A stretch of 64,000 bases of DNA. It comes from an uncultured Gallionellaceae bacterium. Its GTDB lineage: Bacteria; Pseudomonadota; Gammaproteobacteria; Burkholderiales; Gallionellaceae. The position numbers were made by a program, and so were the translations under genes. The notes beneath the pieces are model-generated. The model searched no databases. It saw only the letters and a list, made by a program, of their open reading frames with translations, and was not told the DNA's origin. This document shows, piece after piece, positions 46,260 to 57,505 of the stretch (its first letter is position 1; each line of letters begins with the position of its first letter). Location: the NCBI GenBank assembly GCA_903847155.1, contig CAINCU010000031.1:52509-116508 (forward strand), given 5' to 3'.

Positions 46260-47402
46260 TTAGTTGTCATTCAGGGGATGCCACTCTTCTACTTGTACTT
46301 CCGATACCGGAGCATCTCGCACCTCGACCAGTGCTGTTCGCAACTCATCCAAGCCAGCGCCTGTTATTGCACTCAAGTAAATATTAATAATTTTACCATA
46401 CTCATCACGGTTCACGCCTGCCTCCAAGCCTTGCAGATCAATTTTGTTATAGGCCACAATTTGCGGAATGTGCTGCGCTCCGATCTCAGCCAAAACCTTA
46501 TTTACTTCGACCACTTGGTCATTCCTTTCTGGACTATTTACATCGACTACATGCAGCAACAGATCAGCCTGAGCTGTCTCTTCCAATGTGCTGCGAAAAG
46601 CAGCCACCAAGCCGTGCGGCAAATGACGAATAAAACCCACCGTATCGGAAAGCACTACCTGCCGATGACTGTCGCCTTCCAGAAATATCTTGCGTGCCGT
46701 GGTATCCAGCGTGGCAAATAATTGATTAGCTACATACACATTGGCGTTGGTCAGCCGATTGAATAAAGTGGATTTACCCGCATTGGTGTAACCGACGATG
46801 GAAACCGACATCACGTCGGAACGGTTGCGCGCTTTGCGCTGCAACTCGCGATGACGCTTAAGCTGCTTCAACCGTTCATTGAGCAGATGCACCCGGCGAT
46901 CCAGTTTACGCCTATCCAACTCCAACTGTGTTTCGCCAGGACCGCGCGCGCCCACGGCAAATTTCTGCTGCCCCATATCCATGTTCATACCAACCAAACG
47001 CGTGGAAAGATATTTTAGCTGTGCCAACTCGACCTGTACTTTGCCTTCATGACTCTTTGCACGCAGTGCAAAAATATCCAGAATCAACATGGTGCGGTCA
47101 ATTACCCGTGTTTGTATTTTGGCGGTGAGGTTGCGCATCTGCGCTGGAGACAGATCATGATTGAAAATGACCAGTGGCGCTTCCAACTCTTCGACCAAGG
47201 CAGCGATCTCATCCACCTTGCCGCTACCGGCAAAGGTAGAAGCATCTGGGCGTTGCCGTTTACCTTCTACCAGAGCCAGCGTGCGCACACCGGCACTTTC
47301 CGCCAGCAAGCGTAGCTCTTCCAAGTTTTCTGCGTAATCCGGTGCGCCGAAATCGAGACTAACCAAAACCGCCGTATTGGCGGCAGTCGTCAACTCATGC
47401 AT
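46260..47402 (-). CDS. hflX: GTPase HflX
   Basis: HflX is a ribosome-associated GTPase that can split stalled ribosomes under stress. The 380-residue protein has the N-terminal HflX domain (KRQRPDASTFAGSGKVDEIA near residue 45) and a central GPGETQLELDRRKLDRRV. The G domain has [17 protein letters not shown] near residue 203 and DTVGFIRHLPHGLV near residue 252. It overlaps hfq by one base (TAATG). Confidence 0.95.
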   Translation of the reverse strand: MHELTTAANTAVLVSLDFGAPDYAENLEELRLLAESAGVRTLALVEGKRQRPDASTFAGSGKVDEIAALVEELEAPLVIFNHDLSPAQMRNLTAKIQTRVIDRTMLILDIFALRAKSHEGKVQVELAQLKYLSTRLVGMNMDMGQQKFAVGARGPGETQLELDRRKLDRRVHLLNERLKQLKRHRELQRKARNRSDVMSVSIVGYTNAGKSTLFNRLTNANVYVANQLFATLDTTARKIFLEGDSHRQVVLSDTVGFIRHLPHGLVAAFRSTLEETAQADLLLHVVDVNSPERNDQVVEVNKVLAEIGAQHIPQIVAYNKIDLQGLEAGVNRDEYGKIINIYLSAITGAGLDELRTALVEVRDAPVSEVQVEEWHPLNDN

Positions 47403-47632
47403 TACTCAGCGTCGAACGGGATAGTGACTGAACGTGCAGGAACAATGGTGGAGATGGCGTGTTTATAAACCATTTGGGTGACGGTATTCTTTAACAACAC
47501 AACATATTGATCAAAAGACTCTACTTGGCCTTGCAGCTTGATGCCGTTGACCAGATAAATTGCGACTTGTACATGCTCTTTGCGCAATGCATTCAGGAAT
47601 GGGTCTTGTAATTGTTGCCCTTTAGTACTCAT
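47402..47632 (-). CDS. hfq: RNA chaperone Hfq
   Basis: Hfq is a hexameric Sm-like protein that pairs small RNAs with mRNAs. The 76-residue protein starts [20 protein letters not shown], has the Sm1 motif ([21 protein letters not shown]) and the Sm2 motif [10 protein letters not shown]. It lacks the long disordered C-tail of the E. coli protein, as is common in Betaproteobacteria. The start at 47632 is the only one that gives the conserved N-terminus. Confidence 0.96.
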   Translation of the reverse strand: MSTKGQQLQDPFLNALRKEHVQVAIYLVNGIKLQGQVESFDQYVVLLKNTVTQMVYKHAISTIVPARSVTIPFDAE

Positions 47633-47711
47633 GATGTCAGCTTTTGTTGTTATTGGGGCGAACACTGTACTGGAAAAACTCCTCTTACGGAAGAGCGGCA
47701 AGCCGATGCAA

Positions 47712-47843
47712 TCAATTCCACCCACCGGTTTTGCTCCTGATTACCCATTCTCTGAACTCAGAGTACACCGCACTCATCATCATGACGACCATAAATACGG
47801 TCAGCACCAGCGCAACAACCAAACCAAGCAATAACGTTTTCAT
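47712..47843 (-). CDS. Small membrane protein, 43 residues
   Basis: A 44-codon frame sits in the 313-base gap upstream of hfq. It begins [20 protein letters not shown] after a strong ribosome-binding site (CGGGAGGGCGAT, six bases before ATG) and encodes one membrane helix with a short polar tail ([13 protein letters not shown]). I recognise no family. It lies 79 bases upstream of the hfq start, so it may share a transcript with hfq and hflX. Confidence 0.6.
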   Translation of the reverse strand: MKTLLLGLVVALVLTVFMVVMMMSAVYSEFREWVIRSKTGGWN

Positions 47844-47945
47844 ATCGCCCTCCCGCTATTTTCGTTGGAAAATACTATTTAAATAGTATTTCGGCATTTC
47901 ACGGAATTTCCTGAGCAATACAGTACATCTAGAAATTTTTAAAAT

Positions 47946-48647
47946 TCACATTTCCTTGGAAAAGTCGCGCGATAACTTCAACTCTCGCGGCAAAGAATGA
48001 GTACGCCCCATCAGAAAACGGCCAATATCGTCAAACAGGTTAGCTTGCATCAGTTCCGGGGATAATTTGGCTTTCATTGCACCAAAACTTTCGAAATTGT
48101 TGCAGCTGATATCAATGTTCCCATCAACATAGTTTCCCTGAAAATAAGAACGAACAAGAAACTCTGGTTCCAGTTGAATCTGAAAAGTATCTTTTTGGGG
48201 ACGGCTGCGCCAGAGTTCGTCTAAATCTTCTTTCGGCTTTAGACCAAAAGCATAAAGCTCACGCTTGGTTTCGTCGAATTTCTCCCAGCGTCGATTCAGT
48301 GTAACCGGCTCAGGAACAGTCAGCTTTATCTGCAAAAACACATGATCGAGTAACGCGTTATCCGCCAAACTCTGTTTACGGCAATCGACTATACCTCGCT
48401 TCCACTTCAATTTCGAGAAGTGTGTATTACCGTCCAACACAAAGACGCGCTGGAGGTCGGGTTCAAGTGCATTCAGATGCTTAGTGAATAGATTGAAGAA
48501 CTGAAAAGTACGATCCAAAGCTGCATTCACGCTTTGCTCCATCGCCTGTTGATCTTGTTGCTGTACACGCTGCGCTTCCAGCTTCTGAGTTGCTTCACCC
48601 GCCAACTCAGCCAGAAAACTACTCTTTCCAATATTCGATTGGTTCAT
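47946..48647 (-). CDS. Hypothetical protein between der and hfq
   Basis: A 233-residue soluble protein without signal peptide or membrane helix. It begins MNQSNIGKSSFLAEL after GTGGAGAAATTT. Residues 15-45 are helical and rich in Gln (AQRVQQQDQQAMEQS), then a mixed alpha/beta part follows, including DALLDHVFLQIKLTVPEPVT-like sequence near 100. I recognise no family. It lies inside the otherwise conserved der-hfq neighbourhood, 48 bases after der. Confidence 0.7.
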   Translation of the reverse strand: MNQSNIGKSSFLAELAGEATQKLEAQRVQQQDQQAMEQSVNAALDRTFQFFNLFTKHLNALEPDLQRVFVLDGNTHFSKLKWKRGIVDCRKQSLADNALLDHVFLQIKLTVPEPVTLNRRWEKFDETKRELYAFGLKPKEDLDELWRSRPQKDTFQIQLEPEFLVRSYFQGNYVDGNIDISCNNFESFGAMKAKLSPELMQANLFDDIGRFLMGRTHSLPRELKLSRDFSKEM

Positions 48648-48695
48648 AAATTTCTCCACAAAACCAGACGAATTATAAGGGGATCAAGTTAACAA

Positions 48696-50093
48696 TCAAC
48701 CATATAGCCTGCGCCCCCGAATCCGAGCACGATGTGCAGCGCGTTGCTCGCTCTCGGTAAGAACGTGTTTCTTCTCGGCAAATGGATTCTTGCCGGACTT
48801 GAATTCGATGCGCAGTGGTGTGCCTTGCAGTTTGAAAGCATCGCAGAAGGTCGCTTCCAGAAAGCGGCGATAGCTTTCCGGCACTTTATCCAGCGCACTG
48901 CCATGAATAATGATGAGCGGCGGATTGCTGCCGCCTTGGTGGGCATAGCGCATCTTGGGTCGGAAGGAACCCACTCGCGGCGGCTGTTGTTTCTGCACCG
49001 CATCTTCCAGCACTCGAGTGAGTTGCGGCGTGGGCATCTTAGTCATCGCAGCCGCGTATGCCTGATTCACCGATTTCAGCAACGCATCTACGCCGGTACC
49101 GTTCAATGCAGAAATGAAATGGTGCTTGGCGAAACTCAGGAAATGCAACTTGCGCTCGATGTCGCGCTTGGCGGTATCGCGCTTGTATTCATCCAAACCG
49201 TCCCACTTGTTCACCGCCAACACCAGCGCCCGCCCGGCTTGTAACGCAAAGTCAGCAAGGTGAGCATCTTGTTCGGTGATTTGATCGCGCGCATCCACTA
49301 CCAGTACCACTACGTTGGCGTCCTCAATAGCTTGCAGGGTTTTTACCACTGAGAACTTCTCGATAGCCTCATCAACCTTGCCGCGACGACGCACGCCTGC
49401 GGTATCAATGATGGTGTATTGCTTGCCTCCACGTTCGAAGTCGATATAAATTGAATCGCGGGTGGTACCTGGCTGGTCGAACGCAATGACGCGTTCTTCG
49501 CCGAGGATGGCATTGACCAGCGTCGATTTTCCAACGTTTGGACGGCCCACAATGACTAGTTTCGGATGATCAGTTTTCTCTTCAACTTCAGCCGAAGCAG
49601 TGGGCAATTCATCCAGTGCGACTTCAATCATCTCGGCCACGTTATCGCCATGTGCCGATGAAATTGGTATGGGCGTCCCAAGCCCCAGTTCGTGAAACTC
49701 GGCGGTGACGCGTGCTCCTTGCATGCCTTCCGCCTTGTTCACCAGCAACATCACTGGTCGCCCAGTCTTGCGCAATTGGGTAGCGATAATGCGGTCATGC
49801 GGCGTTAGTCCGTCGCGCCCATCGACGATAAACAGTACCAGATCTGCCTCATCCACAGCTTGCCGTGTCTGCTTGGCCATCTCGTGCAAAATGCCTTCTT
49901 TGGCCACCGGCTCCAAACCGCCAGTGTCCACCACCAGATATGGCCTTTCGCCTACGCGCCCGCGTCCGTAGTGGCGGTCACGCGTCAGACCCGGCTGATC
50001 GGCGACCAGCGCATCACGGCTACGCGTGAGGCGATTGAACAACGTGGATTTTCCGACGTTGGGGCGTCCGACAAGTACGAGTGTAGGTAGCAT
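48696..50093 (-). CDS. der: Ribosome biogenesis GTPase Der (EngA)
   Basis: Der is a double-GTPase needed for 50S subunit assembly. The 465-residue protein has two tandem G domains, each opening with [10 protein letters not shown] (residues 8 and 183), with DTGGLE and [11 protein letters not shown] as their G3 regions. A C-terminal KH-like domain follows ([22 protein letters not shown]). It follows bamB by two bases in the conserved hisS-yfgM-bamB-der order. Confidence 0.97.
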   Translation of the reverse strand: MLPTLVLVGRPNVGKSTLFNRLTRSRDALVADQPGLTRDRHYGRGRVGERPYLVVDTGGLEPVAKEGILHEMAKQTRQAVDEADLVLFIVDGRDGLTPHDRIIATQLRKTGRPVMLLVNKAEGMQGARVTAEFHELGLGTPIPISSAHGDNVAEMIEVALDELPTASAEVEEKTDHPKLVIVGRPNVGKSTLVNAILGEERVIAFDQPGTTRDSIYIDFERGGKQYTIIDTAGVRRRGKVDEAIEKFSVVKTLQAIEDANVVVLVVDARDQITEQDAHLADFALQAGRALVLAVNKWDGLDEYKRDTAKRDIERKLHFLSFAKHHFISALNGTGVDALLKSVNQAYAAAMTKMPTPQLTRVLEDAVQKQQPPRVGSFRPKMRYAHQGGSNPPLIIIHGSALDKVPESYRRFLEATFCDAFKLQGTPLRIEFKSGKNPFAEKKHVLTESEQRAAHRARIRGRRLYG

Positions 50094-50095
50094 TA

Positions 50096-51331
50096 TTATT
50101 TTCGTATAGCAACTGAGTAAAGATGACCGCCGCTGGACTGAACCAAAGCACCGTCACCCAATGTTACAGGGGAAATGTTGATTGCGTCTTGATCCGCCTT
50201 GAAGCTGGCAAGCTGATTACCATCTCCGACAATCAACGCACTGGCGTTATCCTTGGCATTGAATTGTTGGTAGATTGCAGTCGCATTGCCCAACAAGCTG
50301 CGTGCCACGATTTTTCCATCATCGCTTTTCAACACATGCAGATAACCTTCATAGTCACCCAGCAGTAAGTAATCGTCCAAGGGATAGACCGCAGTAGCTT
50401 GGCGCAACAAGAGTTGCCCATTTTTCCACAGCGATGCGCCACTGCTCCTGTCCAGCGCCAGCACATTGCCGTCGGTATCAGTGATGTACAAAGTCTTGCC
50501 GAATAATGCCAAGCCTTTATCGCTGGATATCGCGCGCGTCCACTGAGCACCGCCCTGAACGGCATCGAAACATGCGAGACGTCCCTGAAAGGCCACGGCG
50601 CACACTTGCGTCTCATCCACCACCGGCAGACTAGTGATATCGCTAATGCGTTCCAATTCGGTATTGCCTTGCGGCTGTGAAACCGAAGATTCCCAAACCA
50701 CGACACCATTGTTCAGGCTGATCGCCGCCAGTTTCCCTGCAGCAAAACCCGCATAAACCAATCCGTTGCGGATCACCACGCCGGCATGGCTGCGCACGAT
50801 GAGCGTTGGAGTTGAACGTTCATACAACCACAAACGACTACCGTCCTTCGCACTCAAACCGGTGATACGTTGATTGCCTGTGCGCACCACTACGACACCA
50901 TCGGCGATACTCGGCGGGCTCAACACATCACTGGACACTTTGACTTGCCATTTCTGCTTACCACTGTCCGCGTCAAAGGCAGCCAGCTCGCCTTTCTCGC
51001 CGCCGACCAGAACCAGACCTTCGCCCGCACCAACACCGCCGGTGATGGGAAATCCGCCGTCAATGCTCCACACCTGTTTTCCGGTATCCCGGTCGAGTCG
51101 GTACAACTTGCCACTCCCGTTCGCGGCGAACACCGCTTCACGAGTCACCGCAGGGAACAACACACTTTGCCCGGCATCGCCGACATCAGCGTTCCAACGC
51201 ACTTCAATCCTAGCAGTCGGCACAAAATTGGCCAACTTGGCCGGTGTCTGTTCAACCTTCGGCTTATCACTGCTGCATGCGGCCAGCAGCAAAAATAACA
51301 ACGCAACAAAGATGCGCAAATTCAGCTTCAT
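50096..51331 (-). CDS. bamB: Outer-membrane assembly lipoprotein BamB
   Basis: BamB is a lipoprotein of the BAM complex that inserts beta-barrel proteins into the outer membrane. The 411-residue protein has a signal peptide with LLAACSS (Cys19 lipidated), then eight PQQ-like beta-propeller blades, for example [21 protein letters not shown] near residue 95 (family repeat, two overlapping segments) and [18 protein letters not shown] near residue 228. It overlaps yfgM by four bases. Confidence 0.95.
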   Translation of the reverse strand: MKLNLRIFVALLFLLLAACSSDKPKVEQTPAKLANFVPTARIEVRWNADVGDAGQSVLFPAVTREAVFAANGSGKLYRLDRDTGKQVWSIDGGFPITGGVGAGEGLVLVGGEKGELAAFDADSGKQKWQVKVSSDVLSPPSIADGVVVVRTGNQRITGLSAKDGSRLWLYERSTPTLIVRSHAGVVIRNGLVYAGFAAGKLAAISLNNGVVVWESSVSQPQGNTELERISDITSLPVVDETQVCAVAFQGRLACFDAVQGGAQWTRAISSDKGLALFGKTLYITDTDGNVLALDRSSGASLWKNGQLLLRQATAVYPLDDYLLLGDYEGYLHVLKSDDGKIVARSLLGNATAIYQQFNAKDNASALIVGDGNQLASFKADQDAINISPVTLGDGALVQSSGGHLYSVAIRK

Positions 51332-51963
51332 TTGCCGCCCAATCCATCCATCTTCAACTGGATCAAATTGCGATACGTACTCTTGGCATCTGCTTTGTCG
51401 TAAGCTAATTGATAAGCAACACGGGCCTCTGCCACTTTACCCTGCGCACTCAGGATATCACCCTTGAGATCAGAGTACAGCTCGGTAAAGGACTCTGGAT
51501 GTGCGGCATCAAGCTGCTTAAGCGCTTCGTCGTATTTCTTCTCATCCAGCAATACGCTGGCCAACTTTAGGTGTGCCGCATCCTGCAAACCGGTTTCGCT
51601 CGCATGGTCAATCACCCATTGCAATTGAACCTTGGCATGAACAGCATCCTTTGCTTGCAAGCTGGCTTGTGCCGCGAACAGTTGCGCGCGCGGTGCATAA
51701 GCGCTGCTGCCGTAACGGCTGACCAGCGCATCCGCCGCATCGCCGATACGCTTGGCATCGTTAGTCGCTCCTTGTCTTAACACCTCCGCATAAAGCTTGG
51801 CAGCTTCGGCAGCCTGACTGGCTTGATGGCTCTTCCAGAATTGCATGCCGGAAAAACCTAGCAATACGACCACAAAGACACCAATCACCCAATTGCCATT
51901 CTCTTTCCACCACGCTTTTAGCGCATCGACTTGTTCCTGTTCCTGCAAATCCAATTCTGACAT
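51328..51963 (-). CDS. yfgM: YfgM-like tetratricopeptide membrane protein
   Basis: A 211-residue inner-membrane protein with a short cytoplasmic N-terminus (MSELDLQEQEQVDALKAWW), one membrane helix at about residues 24-42, and a periplasmic TPR-like helical domain. E. coli YfgM binds the SecYEG translocon with PpiD. I take the second ATG (51963), eight bases after GAGG, although an ATG six bases upstream is possible. It lies between hisS and bamB, as in many proteobacteria. Confidence 0.9.
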   Translation of the reverse strand: MSELDLQEQEQVDALKAWWKENGNWVIGVFVVVLLGFSGMQFWKSHQASQAAEAAKLYAEVLRQGATNDAKRIGDAADALVSRYGSSAYAPRAQLFAAQASLQAKDAVHAKVQLQWVIDHASETGLQDAAHLKLASVLLDEKKYDEALKQLDAAHPESFTELYSDLKGDILSAQGKVAEARVAYQLAYDKADAKSTYRNLIQLKMDGLGGK

Positions 51964-51973
51964 TTTCATTTCC

Positions 51974-53245
51974 TCACTTAATCAATTCACGAATTTTGCA
52001 ATGCATCTCTTCCATCCCGACGCGCTGTTGCTCACCACCGCCACGCAACGGTTTAAGCATAACAACATTAGCCGCCACTTCATTATCGCCGATGATGACC
52101 GCACAGACCGCCGAACTGCTGTCCGCCTTTTTCATCTGCGATTTAAAACTACCGCCTCCGCAATGCAGCAACACACGCAAACCGCCATCGCGCAAATCTT
52201 CCGCCACGCGCCAAGCCTGATTCTGCGCTTGCTCGCCCTGATGCACCACATACACATCCAACGGCGCTGCAGGATTTTGCATACCGTCTTCTTGCAACAA
52301 AGCCAGCAAACGTTCCACGCCCATGGCGAAACCGCAGGCCGGGGCGGGTTTGCCGCCGATCTGCTCGATCAGGCCGTCGTAGCGACCTCCGGCACAGATC
52401 GTGCCCTGCGCACCAAGGCGTGTGGTGACCCACTCAAACACAGTGCGGTTGTAATAGTCCAGTCCGCGCACCAAGCGGGGGTTGATCTCGAACGCAATGG
52501 CGTGTTGTTTCAAAATCGCCTGCACCGCCTCGAAATGCTTGATCGCCTCTTCTTCCAATTCATCCATCAATTTTGGCGCGGCGCTCACCAACGCCTGCAT
52601 CGCCGGATTTTTACTGTCGAGAATGCGCAACGGATTGCTGTACAAACGGCGCTGCGCATCAGCATCCAGCTCATCTTTGTGTTGCTCGAAATACACAATC
52701 AGTTTTTCGCGGTGGCGCTGACGCGAAACTGCATCACCCAGCGTATTGATCTGCAACGCCACATCGCGGATGCCCAGCTTCTTCCACAGCCGTGCGCACA
52801 TCACAATCTGCTCGGCATCAATATCAGGCCCGGCAAAACCAAGCGACTCCACGCCGATTTGATGAAACTGGCGGTAGCGCCCCTTCTGCGGTCGCTCGTG
52901 GCGGAACATCGCACCGGCATACCACAGCCGCTGCGGCGCGTTATACAGCAAATTGTGCTGCAACACGGCGCGCACGCAAGAGGCTGTTCCTTCCGGACGC
53001 AACGTGAGCTGGTCGCCGTTCAGACTATCCTCGAAGCTGTACATCTCTTTTTCGACGATGTCGGTCACTTCGCCGATGGCACGCTTGAACAGCGCGGTCG
53101 GCTCCACCAGCGGCATACGGATGTTGCGGTAACCGTAACTCTCCAGCCAGTTGCGCACCGTATCCTCGAACCAAAGCCACAGTTGCGCTTCATCCGGCAG
53201 GATATCGTTCATGCCTTTTACGGCTTGTAATGTTTCGTTGCTCAT
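51974..53245 (-). CDS. hisS: Histidyl-tRNA synthetase
   Basis: HisRS charges tRNA-His. The 423-residue class II synthetase shows motif 1 in [20 protein letters not shown], motif 2 in [17 protein letters not shown] near residue 80 and [21 protein letters not shown] near residue 112 (two overlapping blocks). It also has the histidine-specific [12 protein letters not shown] near residue 260 and a C-terminal anticodon-binding domain. ispG is upstream, with a 49-base gap. Confidence 0.97.
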   Translation of the reverse strand: MSNETLQAVKGMNDILPDEAQLWLWFEDTVRNWLESYGYRNIRMPLVEPTALFKRAIGEVTDIVEKEMYSFEDSLNGDQLTLRPEGTASCVRAVLQHNLLYNAPQRLWYAGAMFRHERPQKGRYRQFHQIGVESLGFAGPDIDAEQIVMCARLWKKLGIRDVALQINTLGDAVSRQRHREKLIVYFEQHKDELDADAQRRLYSNPLRILDSKNPAMQALVSAAPKLMDELEEEAIKHFEAVQAILKQHAIAFEINPRLVRGLDYYNRTVFEWVTTRLGAQGTICAGGRYDGLIEQIGGKPAPACGFAMGVERLLALLQEDGMQNPAAPLDVYVVHQGEQAQNQAWRVAEDLRDGGLRVLLHCGGGSFKSQMKKADSSSAVCAVIIGDNEVAANVVMLKPLRGGGEQQRVGMEEMHCKIRELIK

Positions 53246-53294
53246 CTACTCACTCAAACTTTTTCTCAATGCGCCTAGTTGATTTATCGACCTT

Positions 53295-54521
53295 TTAACG
53301 TTTGGCGTAATTCCTCACCACATAGTCATCCACGATCTGTTGGAACTCAACCGAGATATTGTCGCCACGCAATGTAGTAACTTTCTCGCCATCCACATAC
53401 ACCGGCGCCGCCGGATTCTCGCCGGTTCCCGGCAGGCTGATACCGATATTGGCCAATTTGCTTTCGCCGGGACCATTGACGATACAACCCATCACCGCCA
53501 CCTTCATTTCTTCTACGCCAGTGTATTGTTCACGCCACACCGGCATCTGCGCGCGCAAATAATTCTGTATGCTCTGCGCCAGCTGCTGAAACACCGTACT
53601 GGTGGTACGCCCGCAGCCGGGACAGGCAGTGACCATAGGCGCAAAAGAACGCAGCCCCATGGTCTGCAAAATCTCCTGCGCCACCACCACTTCTTCGGTA
53701 CGCGCCCCGCCGGGAGCAGGCGTCAACGACACGCGAATCGTGTCGCCTATGCCTTGCTGCAACAATACCGCCAGCGCGGCAGTGGAAGCCACGATACCTT
53801 TCGAGCCCATGCCAGCCTCGGTCAAACCGAGATGCAGCGGGTAATCGCAGCGCTTTACCAAATCCTGATACACAGCAATCAAGTCCTGCACGTCACTCAC
53901 TTTGCAGGAAAGTACGATGCGGTCATGCGCCAGCCCCAATTCCTCGGCGCGTTTGGCGGACTCCAATGCGGACACAATTAGTGCCTCGCGCGTCACTTCG
54001 GCGACTTCCCTGGGCTGCGCCAATTTGGCATTTTTATCCATCAGACGCACCACGAGGTCTTGATCCAGACTACCCCAGTTAACGCCGATGCGCACCGGCT
54101 TGTCATATTGTTTGGCAACCGCAATCATCATGGCAAACTGGTCTTCGCCTTTGCGGTTCTTGCCCACGTTGCCGGGGTTGATGCGGTACTTCGCCAGCGC
54201 CTGCGCGCACTCGGGAAATTCAGTCAGCAGACGATGTCCGTTGTAGTGAAAATCGCCGATCAGCGGCACATGACAACCCCTGTCGTCCAGCATCTTGCGG
54301 ATGCGCGGCACTTGCACGGCGGCTTCAGAAGTATTCACGGTGATACGCACCAACTCGGAACCCGCCTGCGCCAACTCATACACCTGACGTGCCGTGCCCT
54401 CAGCATCGGCAGTATCGGTATTGGTCATGGATTGCACCACGATGGGAGAACAGCTGCCGATAGAGATGCCGCCGACATGTACGTGCTGCGTCAAATGACG
54501 AAGAGTAGAAAGTTGACTCAT
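53295..54521 (-). CDS. ispG: 4-hydroxy-3-methylbut-2-en-1-yl diphosphate synthase
   Basis: IspG is the iron-sulfur enzyme of the MEP isoprenoid route that makes HMBPP. The 408-residue protein has the TIM-barrel part ([20 protein letters not shown]) and cluster cysteines in [10 protein letters not shown] near residue 300 and [10 protein letters not shown] near residue 345. It contributes precursors for the squalene made by hpnCDE. It follows the RodZ-like gene by three bases. Confidence 0.96.
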   Translation of the reverse strand: MSQLSTLRHLTQHVHVGGISIGSCSPIVVQSMTNTDTADAEGTARQVYELAQAGSELVRITVNTSEAAVQVPRIRKMLDDRGCHVPLIGDFHYNGHRLLTEFPECAQALAKYRINPGNVGKNRKGEDQFAMMIAVAKQYDKPVRIGVNWGSLDQDLVVRLMDKNAKLAQPREVAEVTREALIVSALESAKRAEELGLAHDRIVLSCKVSDVQDLIAVYQDLVKRCDYPLHLGLTEAGMGSKGIVASTAALAVLLQQGIGDTIRVSLTPAPGGARTEEVVVAQEILQTMGLRSFAPMVTACPGCGRTTSTVFQQLAQSIQNYLRAQMPVWREQYTGVEEMKVAVMGCIVNGPGESKLANIGISLPGTGENPAAPVYVDGEKVTTLRGDNISVEFQQIVDDYVVRNYAKR

Positions 54522-54524
54522 GCC

Positions 54525-55676
54525 TTATTCCAAGATCAGTTTTACTAGTCCCGCTTTATTGTATTGCGAGAGATCGACTTCATGCTGCTTGTAATAAACG
54601 CGTACTGCGCCTGCTTTGCCAATAGTCAGATGGTAGGGTGCACGATTTCCGCCGCCAATCCATTTTTCGTCACCTGCCTGAGTCGTGCGTGACAGCAACA
54701 CTTCGCCATTGGCATCAATTATCTCCATCCACACCTCATCAATAAACACGATATGGATGGGGCGTTTCTTCAATTGCTCCAGCGGAATTTCCGGCTTGTC
54801 CGAAACCAAAGGTGCCGCAACAGGTACTTTCACTGAGGCAGTCTCAGTTACCTTTGGTAGCAAACTTGCTGGCTTTTTTTTGGGTTCGACTGAAACAACT
54901 GGTGCGACAAGTGCTTTCACTGATGCAGTCTTAGCTAGCGGGGGCAAACTTGTTGGCGCTTTTTTGGATTCGACCGAAACAACTGGTGCAACTGGAATAA
55001 TGGGTGCGACAGGTGTTTTAACTAAAACAGGTGCATTCACTGATGTAGTCTTAGCTACCGGTGGCAAACTTGTTGGCGTTATTTTGGGATTGACTGAAAT
55101 AATTGGTGCAACTGGAATAACCGGCGCGACTGTTGACTGCACAGCAGAAGCCACGTCTGGCAAAGCTATTACGGGAGCCGAAACCGCGCTCACTTTGGGC
55201 AAACTGACATCCTCGACTACAACTTTTTCGTGTTTTGGCGTATCTCTATGACTCCACACAAAAACAACCAACACTATCGCGACAACTAGCGCCCCGACAA
55301 GTAAATACAAATTCTTGCGCCTCGTAAAGTCCAAAATCGGAAAAGCTTCCCCTCCCGATTGAGAATCGGTAACCTCTAGATGCGATTCAGTTTTACCCTG
55401 CATTGCCTCCAATAACGCAGTTTCATCCAGGTGCAATACCCGCGCATAACTGCGGATAAAGCCGCGCAGAAATGTGCCTTGCGGCAAATGTAAAATATCA
55501 TCCGCTTCCAGCGCTTCGACTTGGCGCACGCTGAATTTGACACGATCTGCCACATCCTCGATTTTTAGTCCCTGCTCTTCACGCGCCGCACGCAAAGTCG
55601 CGCCAACACTCAAACCTACTGCCGGTTTGGAAGTTGACTCATAAGCATTATTTGTTTCGGGTAGAGTATCCATCAT
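54525..55676 (-). CDS. RodZ-like helix-turn-helix membrane protein with internal repeats
   Basis: A 383-residue bitopic protein. A cytoplasmic HTH_25 domain (GATLRAAREEQGLKIEDVAD and VRQVEALEADD) occupies residues 25-95, a membrane helix lies near 118-138, and a C-terminal periplasmic DUF4115 domain at about 305-383 has DEVWMEIIDANGEVL. RodZ links MreB to the cell wall machinery. Between helix and C-terminus are about 160 residues of Pro/Val/Lys/Ser-rich imperfect repeats (VAPIIPVAP..., SLPPLAKTASV). The repetition is also visible in the DNA. It overlaps pilF by four bases. Confidence 0.87.
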   Translation of the reverse strand: MMDTLPETNNAYESTSKPAVGLSVGATLRAAREEQGLKIEDVADRVKFSVRQVEALEADDILHLPQGTFLRGFIRSYARVLHLDETALLEAMQGKTESHLEVTDSQSGGEAFPILDFTRRKNLYLLVGALVVAIVLVVFVWSHRDTPKHEKVVVEDVSLPKVSAVSAPVIALPDVASAVQSTVAPVIPVAPIISVNPKITPTSLPPVAKTTSVNAPVLVKTPVAPIIPVAPVVSVESKKAPTSLPPLAKTASVKALVAPVVSVEPKKKPASLLPKVTETASVKVPVAAPLVSDKPEIPLEQLKKRPIHIVFIDEVWMEIIDANGEVLLSRTTQAGDEKWIGGGNRAPYHLTIGKAGAVRVYYKQHEVDLSQYNKAGLVKLILE

Positions 55677-56416
55677 TCACCAACATGCAGAAGCTGCGCT
55701 TCGCGCGAATCGGGAAATCTATTGCCGAGTTGCGTGGCATAACTGTCCGCCGCATTCTGATCATGCATCTTGCGCTCGATACGCACGGCCAGTAGCAATT
55801 GTTCGGCATTCATATCCTGTGTCGATTGCTGGAATTTGGAAAAATATCGAAGGGCACCCTGATAATCGGCAGTAGCGAATTTCAAATCAGCCAAACCATA
55901 TAATGCATCCGGCATATCCGGCTGCAACACCAACGCCCGCTGGAGATAATTTTCTGCCGCATTAAAATCGCCCAATTTGCGCGAGCAAATTCCCGCATTC
56001 GCATTGGCGACCTCAGGTGTGGCATATAACGGATTATTTAAGGCTCTCTCAAATTGCTGGATTGATTCTTTTGTTCGTCCGCGCTGACACAAAAACCAAC
56101 CGAAATTATTATGCAGTTCGGAGCTGTCAGGGTTCAGCTTCAGCCCGTGATTAAAATCCGCCTCAGCTTTGTCATCTTCGCGCAAAGTCATACGGATCAG
56201 TCCGCTCACGTTGTATATCGGCGGGTACGTGTCATCTGCCTTAATCGCCACTCCGATTTCTTGCAAAGCAACAGCATATTGTTTGCGCTCGAAATACGCT
56301 GCCGCCAATTCGGTATGTATCTTGGCAAGGCTGCGAGCATGCTCGTCCGGCCCTCTCGTGGAGGCACAACCCGCCAGCATCGCAAGCAACAGAATCCATC
56401 CCATGTAGCGTTTCAT
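55673..56416 (-). CDS. pilF: Type IV pilus biogenesis lipoprotein PilF/PilW
   Basis: PilF/PilW is the pilotin that helps the PilQ secretin assemble. The 247-residue protein has a lipobox in [11 protein letters not shown] (Cys17), then six tetratricopeptide repeats, for example [20 protein letters not shown] and [18 protein letters not shown]. It lies between rlmN and the rodZ-like gene, the usual betaproteobacterial place, and overlaps both by four bases. Confidence 0.93.
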   Translation of the reverse strand: MKRYMGWILLLAMLAGCASTRGPDEHARSLAKIHTELAAAYFERKQYAVALQEIGVAIKADDTYPPIYNVSGLIRMTLREDDKAEADFNHGLKLNPDSSELHNNFGWFLCQRGRTKESIQQFERALNNPLYATPEVANANAGICSRKLGDFNAAENYLQRALVLQPDMPDALYGLADLKFATADYQGALRYFSKFQQSTQDMNAEQLLLAVRIERKMHDQNAADSYATQLGNRFPDSREAQLLHVGE

Positions 56417-57495
56417 CTACCCACCTCCGCCGATCGTTGTGTTCTTTTTGTTTTGTCCAGCACCTGCCCCGCCAATTGACCGCAGGCTGCTGCAATATCG
56501 TCGCCGCGCACCTTGCGGATGGTGGTCACAATATCGGCCTGCATCAATACGTCGCGAAAATGTTTCACTGTTTCCATATCCGAGCGCTGATACGGCGCTT
56601 GCGGAAACGGGTTGAACGGAATCAGGTTGAATTTGCACGGCACATCGCGCACCAGATCAATCAACTCGCGCGCTTGTTGCGCGCTGTCGTTCACGCCTGC
56701 CAGCATCACATACTCGAAAGTCACAAAATCGCGCGGCGCTTTAACCAGATAACGCTGACACGCCGCCATCAGTTCGCGTAGCGGATATTTCTGGTTAATC
56801 GGCACCAGCACGTTGCGTAGCGCATCATTCGGCGCATGCAGCGAAATCGCCAACGCCACAGGACATTCATCGCGCAGCCTATCCATCGCGGGCACTACGC
56901 CGGAAGTCGAAACCGTCACACGGCGGCGCGACAGACCGTAAGCATTGTCGTCCAGCATCAAACGCAAAGCGCTTATCGTATTGTCGAAGTTCAGCAATGG
57001 CTCGCCCATGCCCATCAGCACCACGTTGGTGACTGGCCAATTACCGTCAGCATTTTTGCCGAGTTCGTGGTTTGCCAACCACACCTGGCCGATTATTTCC
57101 GCAGTAGTGAGATTACGATTGAAACCCTGCTTACCGGTGGAACAGAACGCGCAATCCAGGGCGCATCCCGCCTGAGTTGAAACACACAACGTGCCGCGAT
57201 CTTCTTCCGGGATGTACACGGTTTCCACCGCGTTGCCCGTGCCCACATCCAGCAGCCACTTGTGCGTACCGTCGGAGGCAGTCTCTTCGCGCATCACTGC
57301 GGGCGTTTGCACACAGGCGATTAGTTTTAGTTTTTCGCGGAGCGATTTAGCCAAATCGCTCATCGCATCGAAATCGGACTCCCCGCTTTTGTAAATCCAG
57401 CGCAACACCTGCTTGGCGCGGAAGGCTTTTTCGCCTTGTTCCGCAAACCATGCAGTCATCGCAGCCGGTTCAAAATCGAGGAGGTTTTGCTTCAT
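56413..57495 (-). CDS. rlmN: Dual-specificity 23S rRNA/tRNA adenine-C2 methyltransferase
   Basis: RlmN is a radical-SAM enzyme that methylates A2503 of 23S rRNA and A37 of some tRNAs. The 360-residue protein has the CX3CX2C motif in [20 protein letters not shown] near residue 110 and [19 protein letters not shown] near residue 165. A catalytic Cys is expected in the C-terminal [13 protein letters not shown]. The start is eleven bases from the ndk stop. Confidence 0.96.
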   Translation of the reverse strand: MKQNLLDFEPAAMTAWFAEQGEKAFRAKQVLRWIYKSGESDFDAMSDLAKSLREKLKLIACVQTPAVMREETASDGTHKWLLDVGTGNAVETVYIPEEDRGTLCVSTQAGCALDCAFCSTGKQGFNRNLTTAEIIGQVWLANHELGKNADGNWPVTNVVLMGMGEPLLNFDNTISALRLMLDDNAYGLSRRRVTVSTSGVVPAMDRLRDECPVALAISLHAPNDALRNVLVPINQKYPLRELMAACQRYLVKAPRDFVTFEYVMLAGVNDSAQQARELIDLVRDVPCKFNLIPFNPFPQAPYQRSDMETVKHFRDVLMQADIVTTIRKVRGDDIAAACGQLAGQVLDKTKRTQRSAEVGR

Positions 57496-57505
57496 CAGGA
57501 ATAAC

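Noticed and set aside
51845..53230. Very long open frame (461 codons) antisense to hisS and yfgM.
   Set aside because: The hisS frame carries all class II synthetase motifs; the antisense frame is a codon-bias shadow rich in His and Arg.
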